Source: Fomitopsis serialis
Taxonomy: Eukaryota; Basidiomycota; Agaricomycetes; Polyporales; Fomitopsidaceae
Reading direction: 5' to 3'
Assembly: GCF_022376445.1 (NCBI RefSeq)
Contig: NW_025955084.1
Coordinates: forward strand, 1-64,000
DNA: 64,000 nucleotides
The position numbers were made by a program, and so were the translations under genes. Within the stretch, counting starts at the first letter, position 1. Each line of letters begins with the position of its first letter. Below the pieces are notes generated by a model. The model did no database searches, was not told the DNA's origin, and saw only the letters and a list, made by a program, of their open reading frames with translations. Below, one piece after another: positions 32,341-43,948 of the stretch.

Positions 32341-35300
32341 ACTAACAAAATCCATCTCCTCCTTGAGTTTGACATATTTCTGTTGCATCACATGTGAGAT
32401 GGCAGCAGAGGCTTTGCTGGAGTTTTGGTCTAGTTCAGCTTGAACAGTCTGCTAGCTCTTGGTGGTAGGCTTCCAGTTCATCTATACGGCTCTTGACTTG
32501 GGTCAGACCCATCAAGAAGGTGGGCTCATTCCCTGCTCTCCCCCACACTGGTTACTGGCCACAGGCTCAGTGGACGGTCTGCGCATGTCCTGTATTTGCT
32601 CCTCTAGCAACATCCTGTGAGTAAGTGGTGTCTCAAATTGATATTTGTGCTCACCCACAACCGCCAAACCATCCCCCAGATCCTTCACTTGCTCCTTGAG
32701 CACATCAAGGTCGCTGCTCATTTCTGCGTACTTGTTCCAGCATGCATTCAGTGGATACTTTGTTAGGTTATTGAACATGTTGTCCAGGTGCTTCTCGAGA
32801 TTCTGAGCTGACTCCCTGTGTTTGCTGTACACTTTTTCAATGGGCAAGAGTGCGGCCTCGCTCTTGTCCTGCAGCTGCCCCAACTTCCACAGCTGCCTGG
32901 CTTTGTTGCTCTTGGCATTTGCTCTTGCAAGGTCCTTTTCATATTGCCAATGACCACTCTATAAATGTGCCTGTGTGCAGTGGTAGGTGCCACCATGACT
33001 GGCCAAAAAAAGTGACCTACGTGGCGAGAGTCCACCCATCCACCAGCTTGTCCTGGTCCATAACACCTAGTGCCTTGGAGTCGGTGCACGGCCTGAAGAG
33101 GTGAATATCCTGCTTGATTGTGATGGGATGTCTGTTTTCCGTGTGCCTGCTTTGTAGAGTGTTGTAAGGACTTGAGCAACTGTGACAAGTACTGAGTACT
33201 GAGTGATGGTCCACGTCAGGATCAACTGAAATCTGAGATCTTAGATCTGAACTCTGTAAGACTCTTTGGAGTCTTAGCACCGGGAATCACTGTTTTTGAA
33301 CCCCAAACACCCCAAGAACTGAATGACTTTGCAAGCATGATACTGCGTGAGGAGGTGGCTTGTTTAGAACTGTTAAATATGGTGAAAGCACTCCTACAAT
33401 TGCCAGCCTACTACAGGATGTTCTACTTTTTGATAGGTCTTGACGAACAATTCTACATGCTACATCACAGAGAGCAGCTTCTGCACACATTTTCTGTTGC
33501 ATTGGTGGCAAAAGAAACCCAATTGCTAGATCACAGCTAGCACTGAATTAGCTATGTAAGGCATCTTCCCCCTTAGCCAGGCAGCACATTGATGACTTGC
33601 TGCTCTTGTTGTCTTCCCCTTCTCCTCGCCATGCAAGAAACCAGTGGTGGCATCAAAATACACAATGAAGGGCCTATCATATCTGATATGTGCTTGCTGC
33701 AGGTAGTCTACACTCCGAAGTGATTTGGTCTGGTTGTGAGAGCTCAGGTCTGCGAGAGGAGGATGGCTTGGGGATGCCGCACAAGCCACAACAGGAACAC
33801 TAGGACTCGAGGTGGAGTCGATGCAAGAGAATTTGGTAGGGGGTGGGAGGGCTCTGTGGACTGTGGTTTGGGCTCTTGAGCAATCATCTGCATCTTCCTG
33901 AGCCTCCACTAACCCTTCAACCTTGTTCCTCCACTTCCTGCTCTCACTCCATTCTTTTTCGGCAGCCTGCTTCCTCGAAGTTGCCAGCTGTGCCACACTC
34001 CACTTTGAAGACAACGACTACCTTCAAGTGTGCGGTTGCGCATGAAGGAACACTTCTTGGGTTAAAAGCCTTGACTCATCCTTGCCCTCTTTCTGTTAGC
34101 ATAACAATCAGCTTGCAGTCGGCAATGGTTGGTGAGCACTCGTGAGGAGAGTTTGGGCTGGCATGTGGGTCGTGCTGGTGAGTCTATTTCCGCTATCATA
34201 CTCTCTGTTCATTTGAGTCACAACATTTCCTCACAATTGATGGGAACCTTCCCCTAGTTCCCCACCTTCCACTCCTGGGGACACGTACTTGTCCCTGCAG
34301 TTGCTCATTGCAGTGTCATATGGTGGTCCGACCCTGTTTGAGTCCTCTTGTTGCTACTCCATCTGTTGCTCGCTTGAGTGCCCCCGCATTCTCTGAGTTA
34401 ACGTTTGACACCCATTTGTCACCACATTCAACACCCTTCCATTTGCCACGTCCTTCTTCTTGGAACCGGACACGGCGCTTGCTGCATCCTCACATGCCCA
34501 TCTGTGTATGACTCGCCGTTGACAGTCCTCCAGTTTGTTTGGCCTATGCTCCTCTGTGCCCTGATCTTGACCACACTCGTGCTTACTAGTATCCATAGGC
34601 CTCAAGTCATTCTCACCACTCTGCCTCATATGTCCTCATTCCAGCTGAGTGTGCTGTAATATTTTGACCCTGATTCCTTGCGGTATTCCTGCATGCATGG
34701 CACTGCCTACCAAGTGTTGTCCGCTCTGTTGTTGCTCTTGTGGTTGAGCATTGGCGGCTGCCCCGCAAGTGTGCACCAAGCTGATGCTTGCCCTCCCCCC
34801 CACCTGACACAATGAATCCTTTTGCCTGTGCATCTTCTTCATTGGCAAGACTGAACAGACCCTGTGACACATCATGCCAGTAATTGATTCACATTTACCA
34901 GCAGTTGGCAGTTCCGCGGGAGGTCAAGAAGCTGATTGCTCGTCCCAATCTTCACTTGCTGATGTTGTTGGCTAGGTCCTCTTAGACAGAGGAAGGCTCT
35001 GATCTATCATATCTCGCACAAGCTTGCTGTCCGTCAAGCTGGTGTGTGAATCACTCCTTCCCTGTCCCTGTCGTAAGTTTGCGCCCTGCCCAACACTGTG
35101 AATTGTCCCACCCATTCAAGTTGGCCACCCATGTATGTCCTTGCTCCCTCTGAGTACATGGAGATGACATGCACCTCCCCGTGCTTGCTTACCAGGAGGT
35201 ATCCGCGCAGTTCACGGGACAGCACCAAGAGATTTTGCAGCAGGACAGCAATTCTGGAGTCCATGGTGGAGTCCTGCCAACTTGTCAGCCAACAAAGTAT

Positions 35301-35500
35301 GCACAAGCTGCCAGTTGTTGCACTCTTGTATATGCACTTCTTGCTCAATAAAGGGCTATCAGAGGCATTGGCATACTCAAAGTGCTGCCACTGATGCGGT
35401 GGTGATATCCTTGCTCGCACATGGTGAGATCAGCAGTGTAGTATGGCTTGTGGCCTGGGACAGCAAAGTGTAACTTATGTATGATAGGGCCGATGTTTTG
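32341..35500 (-). pseudogene. Degraded coding remnants of unknown type
   Basis: The minus strand has several separated frames with natural protein composition: 35420-35034 (DSRIAVLLQNLLVLSRELRG, VISMYSEGARTYMGGQLEW), 34014-33526 (RYDRPFIVYFDATTGFLHG) and 32883-32512 (coiled-coil-like, MGQLQDKSEAALLPIEKVYS), plus TFLMGLTQVKSRIDELEAYH near 32500. No start, splice chain or family could be fixed, and stops separate the pieces. CpG content is intermediate. I read this as one or two decayed genes, perhaps transposon-borne. Confidence 0.35.
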
Positions 35501-35689
35501 AGGGTTGGCAATATAGGTGATATGATACCAATGTTTGAAGCACAAACAGTACTGTAACGCCTTAGCAGTTCCCCCAATAAGGAAACTGGTAAACATATCA
35601 TGTGACTGGCAGCTTGGTGGGCCATTGCTCCAAGCACTCACACACTGTAGGGCCTATATAGCCTCAGCCAGTAACAAATCATAGTATAC

Positions 35690-36720
35690 ATAGTATGCTC
35701 ATCTGATAGCCCTTCATTCAGAGAGTATACAGGAATTTTACTGAGTGCATACAGTGGCTGGCTAACCCAGGAAATGCAAAGCAAAAAAAATGCACATGTG
35801 CCTCTGCAGATTCAATCTGCTTGTTTATGACTCAAATATGGTCTATATGTACACTGCAATGTATATGTGTAGTTCAGACACTGGGGACTACTCAATAATA
35901 CAGGTAACAAGGACTATAATGGGTAATCTGAGCATCTTTTGCCATATTATGGCCCTTGCATACAATGTAATGGTAACCATTGCAGCTCAAGGCAATCATA
36001 CACTTGTCTTTGATGTGTCTGTATATTCCATAGATTTTCTGCATTTTTCTGAGCCCTACATGCCCCTGTTTGTGTATGATTCCTCTTTGGGAAGGTCACA
36101 TACTCCATATGGTAATTATGCATCCACTGCTGGCTTTGTCTTGCTCACAGACACAATCTAGGGATACATACCTGAATGTGTACTTACACTATGATCTTAT
36201 AGGGTTGTCCAGTACATGAGCAGTTCCAAGAGTGAAGTAGCAGGCTTATATAAGCTCACTGGGGCCACAGCAACCATCTTACCAGGTTATTGAGAATGCT
36301 ATCTGATCTGATGTCAAACCCATGCAATATACAGCTTCATTCACATTGCCTGGATCATTTTGAATATGTTCTCAATTTTCCGCTTTTTTCTGAGTCTAAA
36401 CAAGCTCTCTCAAGCACATTAACAGTCCGCACTTACATCGCTTACTAAGCACCCATCAAGCGCCCAGATGCCGTTCGGAGGTGCATCCGTGTGGAAATTT
36501 GGCACGGTTGCACCTCCGAACGGCACGAGAGGGATGCCGAGCTGCTCTGATTGGTGCAACAAGCCCTTTTCTGCCCTAATCAGGCAGGCTGCCGAGGTTT
36601 TGAGCTGAGTTTGAATCTCAGCCACAGGCTCCTTAGTGGCACTGTACCTGCTGTACTGTGGCCTCACTAAAATGCGGAGAATTCCCAAAATAATCTCTGT
36701 GATAGGTATGATGTCATAGA
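35690..36720 (-). repeat. Repeat unit C, reversed copy
   Basis: Reverse complement of 15110-16150, including the type 2 palindrome (36469-36525) and the flanking CCTAATCAGGCAGGCTGCCG and GATGCCGAGCTGCTCTGATT blocks. With the next two entries it makes a large inverted duplication of 13.6-16.2 kb. Confidence 0.7.
36469..36525. repeat. AATT-centred palindrome, type 2
   Basis: Arms TGCCGTTCGGAGGTGCA and TGCACCTCCGAACGGCA are perfect. The middle (TCCGTGTGG AAATTT GGCACGGT) is itself nearly symmetric, so 57 bp pair almost throughout. The dyad follows on the other side as CTTACTAAG (36439-36451, partly decayed). Confidence 0.9.
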
Positions 36721-37651
36721 GTCTATAGCTGCTGTGACTTGCCCATTACCTTCAGTGTTTACAATTCACAAAACAAAAAAACATGCAACTGCCTCTGTGC
36801 ACATGAGTGCATACATTTTCACCTCAAAAGTCTCTCTTTTGAAGCCTATATGCTGCCCACAGATTCTCTGACATCTCAAACCTGCTAAATAGGGTAGCTG
36901 ACCTTCCTAAAATGGTAATTTTGCTTAACCTGCTCAGTCTGGGCTCAGAAAATGCAGATAAAATCAGGGAATATTATGTGTAATCAGACTCATATGTATT
37001 GCCTTGTATATGAAGGCAATTTATCTTGTATGGAGGCCCCCACAATATATCACTAGTATGACTTGCCCAGTTGTTTGAAATTCAGGAAACAGAGAAACAC
37101 ATGCATGAATGTGGCATTTGACTGGGATACACTGACTGAAATCTAATCAACTCTCATAGAGGTTATAGAGATGATAAACTCATTTGATAGCCCATCATTT
37201 CAAGGGTTAATCATACATTGGAGGAATGAAGAACAAAGTACAACATTTAGATAATCACAAGTAACTTTGCAGATATGACTGGCTTGTTGTCTCTGAAACA
37301 CATTGCCTATGACCTGTATGGATATGTGCATAGTTTACAATGCATGGGTGTGTCTGGAAGTTGCACAGCACAGCTATTATTGGGGAAAGATGGTGATAAC
37401 ATACATGTTTTGATGTCTCAGCACTGAATGAGCATATATGGCAATATTCTCCACTTGTGAATATGCTCAGGGATGCTCCACATATCTCCTGGAATATTAT
37501 CTGATGAATATGCATTTTCTTGAGCCCAAAACAAGTGAATTGTGCTGCAGTACCAGCATACACTTACATCGCTTACTAAGCGCTCATTTAAGCGCCCGTT
37601 GCCGAAGCGGAGTCGTCGACAGGCCGGAATTCCGGCCTGTCGACAACTCCG
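36720..37651 (-). repeat. Repeat unit B, reversed copy
   Basis: Reverse complement of the unit B series, running from the CTTACTAAGCG dyad (37570-37582) and palindrome 37608-37651 down to the CAAACCTGCTAAATAGGGTA region. Confidence 0.65.
37608..37651. repeat. AATT-centred palindrome, type 1 (best preserved)
   Basis: 44 bp, arms of 22 differing at a single position (CGGAGTCG against CGGAGTTG when both are read inward), core GACAGGCCGGAATTCCGGCC. This is the most symmetric type 1 copy. Confidence 0.92.
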
Positions 37652-38111
37652 GTCACTCAAAAGGGATTTTGGAGCACTCCCATTGGCTGAAATGCTGACA
37701 AATGTTCCCTTTTAAAGTAATCTTTCAATCTCAGCTCTTCATGCTGAGTTTTTTGATGGCTTGAAGCCACACTAACTGAGCTCTTACTAGAGCCCCATTA
37801 AATGCGGAAAAATCCCAAAATATTGCTTCTCCATGGGATGCCCCTTGGGTACTGATAGCAGTGTCCAGATTAGGTGTCTTTGAGAGTACTGACCATCATA
37901 AGTGATGATACTGAGGCATATAAGCAGATCTTGGTGTGTGTATGATGCTTGTACTAGACAGTTCCACATGTATGGGCTATGTGAGGTGGAGGATATCAAA
38001 CATACAAAACTGCCATATATGGTCAGTCCCCTGCCCATTTGGGAAGTTGGCCTCTGCAGGACTGGATAAATAGCAGGAAAATCAAAGAAAAATCAGATAG
38101 TACTATGAATT
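37652..38111 (-). repeat. Repeat unit A, reversed and truncated by the gypsy element
   Basis: Reverse complement of the right part of unit A copy 2 as far as ...AGTACTATGAATT (compare 13718-13731). There the match stops exactly where the LTR TGTTACAAG begins, so this locates the retrotransposon insertion point. Confidence 0.7.
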
Positions 38112-38546
38112 TGTTACAAGTCGCCATATTACGTACATTTCATTTCTCTTTACTTGTTATCTCTAACCACCTCACGTGCATGAGGACCGGTTATGTACTA
38201 TACCGCACCCGGACTATCATGTGATAGCTGACCCTTGCTTACTCGTTTCCTCGTCATGATTACCACTTTCTTCGTCAGCGCTGACGCGTCCTGACTTATG
38301 CTTACTATACGTCTTGACTCAGACTCATCCAAGTGTATATATACCTGTACAGTAGGGGTCGGACTCTTCAGTTCGACCTGGTTAGCAATCGACGCTAGCT
38401 TTCTCATACCGCTACCGCTTCGGAACTCGACAAGGACGAAGGGATTCACATCCTTCCTCGATCTAAGACACAGAACTTTTCCTCGAAGTTAATAGCCTTG
38501 CAAGCTTGTGGCTTGTAGTGTTCCACTCGCCTAGCTTCGCATAACA
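38112..38546 (+). repeat. Putative 5' LTR of the gypsy element
   Basis: Starts TGTTACAAGTCGCC immediately after the host repeat word GAATT, a possible target duplication, and contains a TATA-like GTGTATATATACCTG at about 38332. The 3' border is tentative: TAACA at 38542-38546 would pair with the initial TGTTA. No primer-binding site could be fixed. Confidence 0.55.
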
Positions 38547-39096
38547 TAAGGTTGAACTCTTCTTCCATCTCCACCTTCTCAGGTGTAGAGAACCCAACCT
38601 CCCGAACGGGCTCGAATCCTCGAGTCCGCTGAAACCAACATCACGCGCCATCCGATCCTTGACCCTGGCCGACTCAATCTACCAGGCCTAGGCGCAGAAG
38701 AAACCCTTTTCTGGGACGACAAACTCCTCCGATTTGATATCACCGCGAAAGGACGTACCGAACCCGTCCACGCCAAATTCTCGAACAAACACCAGTGACC
38801 AGACATACGTTTGGACGAACTTTTGTTCCAACGTCGACAACGGAAAGAGAACTACCCAGTTCTTTTTGAAACAACCACGATTCGCGAAAGCAAAAGCCCA
38901 TATCGCTGGGTTGAAACGATCTCTCTCCCGAACCCCGTCCCTAGAACTCGAACCATCGACTTCTACCCGAACACTTGAGAAGCGTCCTGAATGAACTCCC
39001 GCACCGATCGAACCTCTATCGTTGACTCCCGTCGACGAAGAAACCAGAACCGAACCAGACACCTTTCCCTATCGTCCCCTGTCACCCGAACCACCA

Positions 39097-40069
39097 ATGT
39101 CCGTCTCTTCTGCAGAGTTCCAGGCTCTGAAACAGGAGCTTCTGGAGCTGAAGGCCCGGAAGTATAGAACGAGGAGAAAAGCTTGAGGTCACGAGTCCGG
39201 AAGCCTTCAAAGGCGACCCTCTGGACTTGACTCGCTTCCTCAACGACATCAAGAACTACTTCGCGGCCACAAAGAATACCAACACCGATGACCAACGAAA
39301 GATCGCTTACGCGGTCTCCAAGCTCGACGGGAAAGCCAAAGGATGGCACACCCTGTTCTACGAGGAACAGAATGAGAAGCGCACGAACAACCAGGTCATG
39401 TACCCGACCTGGAAAGACTTTGTGGCCGCTCTCACATCGTCATTCCCTGTCTATGAGCACCTCGACAAAGCCATCACCGACTTCGACAATCTCAATCAAG
39501 GAAAGATGTCAACGCACGAGTTCATGCACAAATTCAAGACGGCCGCGGCATGAGCCAAATTCCGGGATGCTACCGGAACGGGAGCTACCAGGGTTGCCAA
39601 TGACTATAACCTGCTCTCCAACCGTTTCCGCCGCGCAGTTCGACCCGAGCTTCTTCGGAAAATGCTTGGAACCAACAGGACAATGGAGAAGATGTCAGAC
39701 TGGTACGACGTCGCCCAGAAACACGCCTCCTATGGCGAGTACGTCGACCGACCCCATGGTGGACAGGTACCCAGGACGAGTGGCCGACTCGACGAGCCCA
39801 TGGACATCGACGCTACCACGTCCAACCGCATGTCCCAGGCAGACCGAGACCGACACATGAAAGAAGGCCTCTGCTTCGTGTGCCACCAGAAGGGTCACCG
39901 CTCCATCGACCACCGCAATGGGAAGGTACCACAGCCGGCCGCTTATCGTCCCGCACAATACACCGCACCTCCCCCGGCCCCGCGATCAAAGACGATCCGT
40001 GAGCTCTTCGCAGAACTGAAGGCCGAGGAGAAGCAGTCCGTCTTCGAGCAGCTCGGAGCGGATTTTTAG
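39097..40069 (+). pseudogene. gag: Gypsy gag, with a frameshift and an in-frame TGA
   Basis: Starts MSVSSAEFQALKQELLELKA at 39097. One frameshift near 39165-39185 is needed to reach EKLEVTSPEAFKGDPLDLTR, the usual gag capsid opening. The capsid-like stretch (KAKGWHTLFYEEQ, MYPTWKDFVAALTSSFPVYE, FDNLNQGKMSTHEFMHKFK) is stopped by TGA at 39551-39553 within AAA-stop-AKFRDATGTG, then continues in the same frame. The nucleocapsid CFVCHQKGHRSIDH is a CCHC-type knuckle with C, C and H positions clear (last ligand H). It ends LGADF-stop at 40069. The stop is consistent with CGA to TGA. Confidence 0.8.
40063..40069 (+). promoter_or_regulatory. Possible -1 frameshift site at the gag stop
   Basis: A run of five T residues (40063-40067) precedes and overlaps the TAG stop; the last gag codons are GAT TTT TAG. 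A tRNA on TTT could re-pair perfectly one base back, giving TTA GGA in the open pol frame. This is how many Ty3/gypsy elements make Gag-Pol. No pseudoknot was modelled. Confidence 0.45.
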
Positions 40070-43000
40070 GAGGGTTCCACGACTCAGCGCAGTGCGAACC
40101 CACGAACTTTACCGTCTCACATGTACAATACGGCATAGAAGAATCAGAATCCTTGCACCTACCCGTATTCGTGAGAGGAAAAGACGCCGACACCGAAGTG
40201 AATGCTCTTGTGGACAGTGGAGCCATGGCAGTGTTCATACACCCCCGCCTAGTCATCCGACTACGACTAGGAACCAAACGACTCCGACGACCGATCCCCG
40301 TTTTCAACGTAGACGGGACCCCTAACCAAGTCAAAACCATCGAAGAGAAAGTTTTCCTATGCTACCGATGGAACGACACCATGCGCGTAACCACCGCATA
40401 TGTCGCCAGCATCGGCAAGCAGGACTTAATCCTTGGTTACAACTGGTTGAAGAGGGAGAACCCGTGTATCGACTGGAAGAAAAGCATCTTCCGATTCCCC
40501 AACCCACCGACGCAAGCCCAGCTCCAGCAAGCTGAGCCCGCTATCCATACCATCAGGCCAGAACCCCTGCACGCCTCGATAGAAGAATTACCCGACCCAG
40601 ACTTCGCACATGAAACTATTCCCGATACTACTCTTAAGACTATAGAAGAGGACTTCAACCCAGAAGTAGAACTTCGAGCCATGATGACGGACGTAGCGCA
40701 TGACAAAGTGCTGATGTCCTACATCAAAGGAGAACCCATGGTATACATGACGACATCACAGGAAGTTCCCCTCACCCAGGAACATGTTCAGGACATCGGA
40801 ACATCTTCCCCGCACTCCGTCAATCACTTCATCCGCACCACGACTGGAAGGATCATTCCTGCCGCGTTTTCTATTGGTCACGTAACTACCGCTACTGAGC
40901 TAGCCGCCGCCAGTCACAAGGACGATAAACCGAAGGAACTGAAGGAAATGGTACCCGAATACCTTCACGAGTTCCTGTTGGTCTTTGACAAAGGCACGGC
41001 AGCTCGACTCCCTGAGCATACGGAATATGACCACAAGATCAACCTGAAACCGGATTTCACGGAGCTTAAAACACAGATCTACCCTCTGAATCCAGCGCAA
41101 CAGATAGAACTTGATAAGTTCATCAAGGAAAACGAATCCAAAGGGTATATCAGACCATCTAAATCTCCGATGGCAAGCCCGTTCTTCTTCGTCGCAAAGA
41201 AGGATGGCACTTGGAGACCCTGTCAGGACTACCGGAAGCTGAACGAAAACACGGTCAAGGATCGCTATCCTCTCCCCCTCATCTCAGATCTCATGGACAA
41301 ATTCAAGCACGCAAAGATCTTTACCAAGATGGATCTTCGCGCTGGCTACAACAACGTCCGTGTAAAAGAGGGAGACGAATGGAAAGCTGCGTTCGCAGTA
41401 CCCGGTACAGATGGCGGTCCTCCTCGACTCTTCGAACCTACGGTCATGTTCTTTGGTCTATGCAACTCGCCGTCCACCTTCCAGCGAATGATGAATGTCA
41501 TCTTCGCCGACATGCTTGAAGAAGGTTGGATGGTGATTTATATGGACGACATCCTCATCTACTCGGCCAACCTCGACGATCACCATGAACGAACACGACG
41601 AGTCATTGCACACCTGAAGGAACACGACCTCTATCTCAAACCCGAGAAATGTTTCTTCGACGTAGAAGAAGTGGAATTCTTAGGCATGATCATCCGACCC
41701 GGACACATAGGCATGGACCCGATCAAAGTTAACGGCATCACGCACTGGCCTGTCCCGACATGTGTCAAACATGTACGATCCTTCGTCGGATTTGCCAACT
41801 TTTACAGGAAGTTTATCCACCACTTCTCTGACCGAGTACGCCTGCTCGTCGATCTCACTAAGAAGAACGTCACCTGGCACTGGAACGCGGAACAACAGAC
41901 AGCATTCGAGGACCTGAAAGATGAGTTTACCAAAGCTCCGGTCCTCATCATGCCAGACGAAGCCAAACCGTTCATTCTCGAATGTGATTCTTCGAAGTTT
42001 GCAGTCGGCGGTGCACTGTTGCAAAAGGACGCCAATGATGAACTGCACCCGTGCAGTTTCTTTTCGCAATCCTTGAACCCTGCCGAACGAAACTACGAAA
42101 TCTATGACCGTGAACTGCTAGTGATCATACGCGGTCTTGACGCATGGCAGCAGTACCTGCTTGGTTCCCCACACACGTTGGCCATTCGATCCGATCATTG
42201 CAACCTCACGTACTGGAAGAAAGCCCAAAAGCTTAATCGACGACAGGCACGATGGCTCCTTCAACTTTCCGAATACGACTACGAACTGCAACATGTCCCA
42301 GGATCACAGATGACTGTTGCAGATGCTCTTTCACGACGACACGATCATGACGACGGATCTGAAGATAATGATGAACTGGTCATGTTACCATCCTCCGTCT
42401 TCGCTCGAGCCGTCAATATCACACTGAAGGACCAGATCACCGCCGCCCACGACGTAGACCCTATGATTCGGGAGGCACTTGATGCGCTCCTCGGAAAGGG
42501 ACCACCACCCGCGCGCACGTCACTCGAAGACTGGGCAACCGATGGACAACTTGTCTGGTACAGGAGCAAAGTATACGTTCCTCCGGATGAAAATCTACGA
42601 AGACGCATCATTCGATTGCACCACGATCTTCCCGCAGCGGGACACCCTGGAATCGACGGCACCAAAGTTCTCGTACAACGAGGATACTGGTGGCCCGGAA
42701 TGACACACTCGATCTCAGCATACGTCAAAGGATGCGCACCCTGCCAGCAAATGAAACCGAACACGCATCCCACGAGGGTCCCGCTCTATCCTATCCCCGC
42801 TTCGCTTCCCACCCGCCCTATGTCAACGATTACAATGGACTACATCACGCACCTTCCACCTACTCCGGAGGGATACGACTCTTGCTTAGTCGTTGTGGAC
42901 CACGACTCTACGAAGGGGGTAATTTATACGCCTTGCACCGAATCTGAAGACGCCGCAGACACTGCTCGCATGCTACACGACACGGTTTACCGACGATTTG

Positions 43001-43850
43001 GACTCCCAGATCACATGATCTCTGACCGAGGACCCCAGTTCGCGTCTAGAGTCATGCGAGAACTGTGCAAAATCCTTCAGATTGACCAACGAATCTCTAC
43101 GGTGTACCACCCTCAGACGGACGGACAAACGGAACGAGCAAATCAAGAACTCGAGGTCTACCTTCGTATCCTCTGCGCAAACAATCCTGAAACCTGGGCA
43201 TCAATGCTTCCCGACGCCGAGTTTGCACATAACTCTAGGAAGCATTCTACGATCAAGATGTCCCCGTTCTACGCAATGATGGGATACGAACCTCGCTCCA
43301 TCCCAGCCGTTCACGAACCCACGAACATTCCCTCAGTTGAAGAACGACTCAACAACCTGCAACAAGTTCGGAAAGAAGCTGAAGCTACGATGGAACTCGC
43401 CCAACGCATGGTGGAAGACCGTATCCGCAAGGATCACCGACGTTTCAGAAAGGACAGAAGGTCTGGCTAGACTCAAAGAACCTTCATCTCCTTATCCGTC
43501 ACGGAAACTATCGCCTAAACGGGAAGGACCATTTGCAATCACGGAAGTCATGGGACACGGAGTCTACAGACTGGCACTCCCGAAGCAATGGCGAATCCAT
43601 CCCGTCTTCCACGCCGGTCTTCTTTCCCCATATAGAACAACGGACACTCACGGTCCCAATCACACGATGCCACCACCTGACCTTATCGACGGAGAAGAAG
43701 AATACGAAGTGGAGCAATTATCAATCACCGAGGAAGTCCAGTCGGAGGCAGTACTATGTGTCATGGTGCGGTTATCCTTCGTCAGCCAACGAATGGATAC
43801 CGGAACGGAACCTAACCGGAACATCAGACGATCTCCTCTTGGAGTATAAG
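40066..43850 (+). pseudogene. pol: Gypsy pol polyprotein (PR-RT-RH-IN-chromodomain), C-terminus frameshifted
   Basis: The frame is open back through the gag stop in the -1 frame, giving a short overlap. Aspartic protease NALVDSGAM lies at about 40201-40227. Reverse transcriptase follows, with YMDDILIYS at about 41540-41566, then RNase H (ECDSSKFAVGGALLQKD, YEIYDRELLVI). The integrase zinc finger is RLHHDLPAAGHPG...CAPCQQ, and the integrase core has MDYITHL, SDRGPQF and PQTDGQTERANQE supplying the D, D, E residues. The uninterrupted frame ends at 43470. Beyond it the GPF/Y-like module ([33 protein letters not shown]) and the chromodomain ([26 protein letters not shown]) are readable only by changing frame near 43445, 43490 and twice around 43700-43750. 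Confidence 0.88.
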
Positions 43851-43948
43851 ACAAAGCATCGCATTGGAGTCGTCCGTATCGACTTCAACCACAAGACAAT
43901 AACCCACCTCCAGTCCTCTGAACCTTCATCGTCTTTCGTTCCCTCGAC

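Larger units (their letters stand above)
4340..38111. repeat. CpG-depleted repeat mosaic
   Basis: By eye CpG is almost absent (for example only a handful between 4345 and 9280), while TG, CA and AT-rich words abound. The tract is built from a few recurring units (A to D below) plus solo LTRs and CpG-retaining islands. The phrase TTTTCTGAGCCCA recurs throughout in both orientations. Protein frames are short and shared between copies only because the DNA is repeated. CpG loss is the usual result of cytosine methylation and deamination in fungal transposons; here it is read from sequence alone. Confidence 0.75.

Noticed and set aside
38688..39349. Minus-strand ORFs opposite the gypsy leader and gag start
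   Set aside because: Antisense shadows of the element; gag on the plus strand explains the region.
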